A stretch of 6,592 bases of DNA from NCBI GenBank assembly GCA_946885545.1, contig CAMPGP010000126.1, forward strand, positions 1 through 6,592, written 5' to 3'. The stretch's first letter is position 1. The number at the start of each line of letters is the position of its first letter. The translations under genes and the position numbers were made by a program. Below are positions 5,491 through 6,592 of this stretch, in pieces. Origin of the DNA: an uncultured Altererythrobacter sp. (lineage in GTDB: Bacteria; Pseudomonadota; Alphaproteobacteria; Sphingomonadales; Sphingomonadaceae). Under the pieces are notes generated by a model. That model saw only the letters and a program-made list of their open reading frames with translations, was not told the DNA's origin and searched no databases.

Positions 5491-6399
5491 CTAGGCTTGC
5501 AGCACCTTGTCGGCCTTGCGCCGCGCGAGGATGTCCCACACGAAGATCGCGATCGCGGTCCAGATCAACACGAAGCATGCCAGCTGTACGGGCTGGAGCG
5601 GTTGCTCGAACACCGTCAGGCCGAGCACGAAGACGATCGTCGGCGCGATGAACTGCAGGAAGCCCAGCGTCGAATAGTCCATCCGCCGCGCGGCGATGGC
5701 GAACAGCAGCAGCGGGATCGCAGTGAGGAATCCGCCGAGAACGATGGCGATGCTCAGTTCTGGCGATTGCGCGAAGGCCGAGCCTGCGGGCGAGGCGGCG
5801 TACCACCAGGCGATTCCCGCCGCGGGCAGCAGCAGCAGCGCCGATTCGATCGTCAGCCCGGGCAACGCGCCCACCTCGACCTGCTTGCGCAGCAGCCCAT
5901 AAGTGCCGAAGCTCAGGCCCAGGGTCAGGCTGATCCACAGCGTCGTCAGCGCCCCGCCGAGCAGCAGCGCGACCCCCGCCGCGGCGATGCCCACCGCGAG
6001 CCACTGGCGGCGGCTCAGCTTCTCGCCCAGCACGAAGGTGCCGAGCAGCACGTTGATCAGCGGGTTGATGTAATAGCCGAGGCTCGCGGCGTAGACCTGA
6101 TCGTTCTGGATCGCCCAGACGTAGACAACCCAGTTGACGCCGATCAACGCGGAGCTGGCCAGCAGCGTGCGCAGGCTGCGCAAGTCGGCGAAGCCCTGCC
6201 GCAGTTGCGGGCCCTGTTTGCGGATCGCGACGATCGCGAGGCAGATCGGCAGCGTCCAGATGATTCGCCAGCCGACGAACTCGAACGCAGGCACCTCGCG
6301 CACCAGGATCAAGTAGAGCGGCAGGAAGCCCCAGATGATGTAGGCCGAGAGCCCGGCGGCGAAGCCCGATTGCCGGGGCGGGGGCGTTCCTGCGTCCAT
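5491..6399 (-). CDS. rarD: RarD-type EamA (DMT superfamily) transporter
   Basis: A 302-residue inner-membrane protein with about ten hydrophobic segments, roughly at 12-32, 40-59, 79-97, 104-123, 130-147, 152-169, 183-200, 215-236, 243-263 and 270-290, the two-times-five-helix layout of EamA permeases. RarD hallmarks are SAYIIWGFLPLY (18-29), GVNWVVYVWAIQNDQVYAASL (87-107), GYYINPLINVLLG (108-120) and GEKLSRRQW (125-133). The C-terminal half ends with LQFIAPT (248-254). The gene symbol comes from E. coli RarD, named for chloramphenicol sensitivity; the physiological substrate of this group is not established. The start ATG at 6399 has AAGGCGG (6412-6406) six bases upstream. The gene is convergent with pyrC, with a single base between the two stop codons, so there is no room for a terminator between them. 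Confidence 0.92.
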   Translation of the reverse strand: MDAGTPPPRQSGFAAGLSAYIIWGFLPLYLILVREVPAFEFVGWRIIWTLPICLAIVAIRKQGPQLRQGFADLRSLRTLLASSALIGVNWVVYVWAIQNDQVYAASLGYYINPLINVLLGTFVLGEKLSRRQWLAVGIAAAGVALLLGGALTTLWISLTLGLSFGTYGLLRKQVEVGALPGLTIESALLLLPAAGIAWWYAASPAGSAFAQSPELSIAIVLGGFLTAIPLLLFAIAARRMDYSTLGFLQFIAPTIVFVLGLTVFEQPLQPVQLACFVLIWTAIAIFVWDILARRKADKVLQA

Positions 6400-6544
6400 C
6401 GAATGCCGCCTTAGGCAGCCCGATTCCGCCCGGCAAGCCGCATTTCAACGGTCGGATCGGCTCGCTTCGCCGCAAATTTCGAATCTGACGGCGGCGTTGC
6501 AGTCCGTTCAGGAAAGACCCTCTAAACATGAACACATCGAACGG

Positions 6545-6592
6545 ATGAACCGCGAATCGGCCGTCCGGCAAGTCGAAGAAAGGACCGAGCGA
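6545..6592 (+). CDS. possible start of an unrecognised plus-strand gene (cut by window end)
   Basis: ATG at 6545 opens a frame of 16 codons, MNRESAVRQVEERTER, that runs off the window. It follows a TTGCAG (6497-6502), 18-base, TCTAAA (6521-6526) pair that weakly resembles a promoter. A preceding ATG at 6528, with AGGAAAG (6510-6516) upstream, reads only MNTSNG and stops at 6546-6548, overlapping as ATGA. The charged N-terminus is not recognisable. It could equally be non-coding DNA divergent from rarD. Confidence 0.25.
   Translation, partial: MNRESAVRQVEERTER

Noticed and set aside
5392..6414. 340-residue plus-strand ORF opposite rarD, rich in Q, R, D and A
   Set aside because: It is the antisense of a hydrophobic membrane-protein gene, which yields a polar low-complexity translation.
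1..6592. Mobile elements, CRISPR arrays, tRNA or rRNA genes, toxin-antitoxin or defence genes
   Set aside because: No direct-repeat array, transposase or integrase motifs, tRNA-like cloverleaf or known defence domains were seen on either strand.

Overview
The window reads as chromosomal DNA of a GC-rich alphaproteobacterium. The L27, PyrC, YgfZ and RarD proteins and the base composition suggest Sphingomonadales, perhaps Erythrobacteraceae. This is inferred from the look of the proteins, not from a search. It is gene-dense. I see no mobile element, CRISPR array, rRNA or tRNA.

Left part (1-1026): the 3' part of rpmA (ribosomal protein L27) is followed by a long GC-rich hairpin that is probably its terminator. 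A RimJ/RimL-type GNAT acetyltransferase follows, started by a GTG with a good ribosome binding site. A compact hairpin closes it and separates it from the convergent genes to the right.

Centre (1027-3535): two tandem minus-strand paralogues of the family called 'predicted metal-dependent hydrolase' (COG3687/PF10118) lie beside a divergent TetR-family regulator. The paralogues are about half identical. Both keep a ferritin-like di-iron pattern (E, ExxH, E, ExxH), so the name 'hydrolase' may be wrong. The distal paralogue has its own AT-rich upstream region with a striking 49-bp dyad, 18 of 22 arm positions symmetric, overlapping a TTGACA element. The proximal paralogue has a good promoter candidate whose -35 box overlaps the tetR start codon. 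The three genes look like a small regulated module and are the most interesting part of the window.

Right part (3519-6592): ygfZ (folate-binding Fe-S maintenance protein) is convergent with tetR and overlaps it by 17 bp. It is divergent from pyrC (dihydroorotase of pyrimidine synthesis). The pyrC leader holds a T6 tract after a GC-rich structure, and a 12-codon ORF whose stop overlaps the pyrC start as ATGA. pyrC ends one base from the stop codon of the convergent rarD-like EamA transporter gene. The last ~190 bases may hold the start of another plus-strand gene, which I do not recognise.
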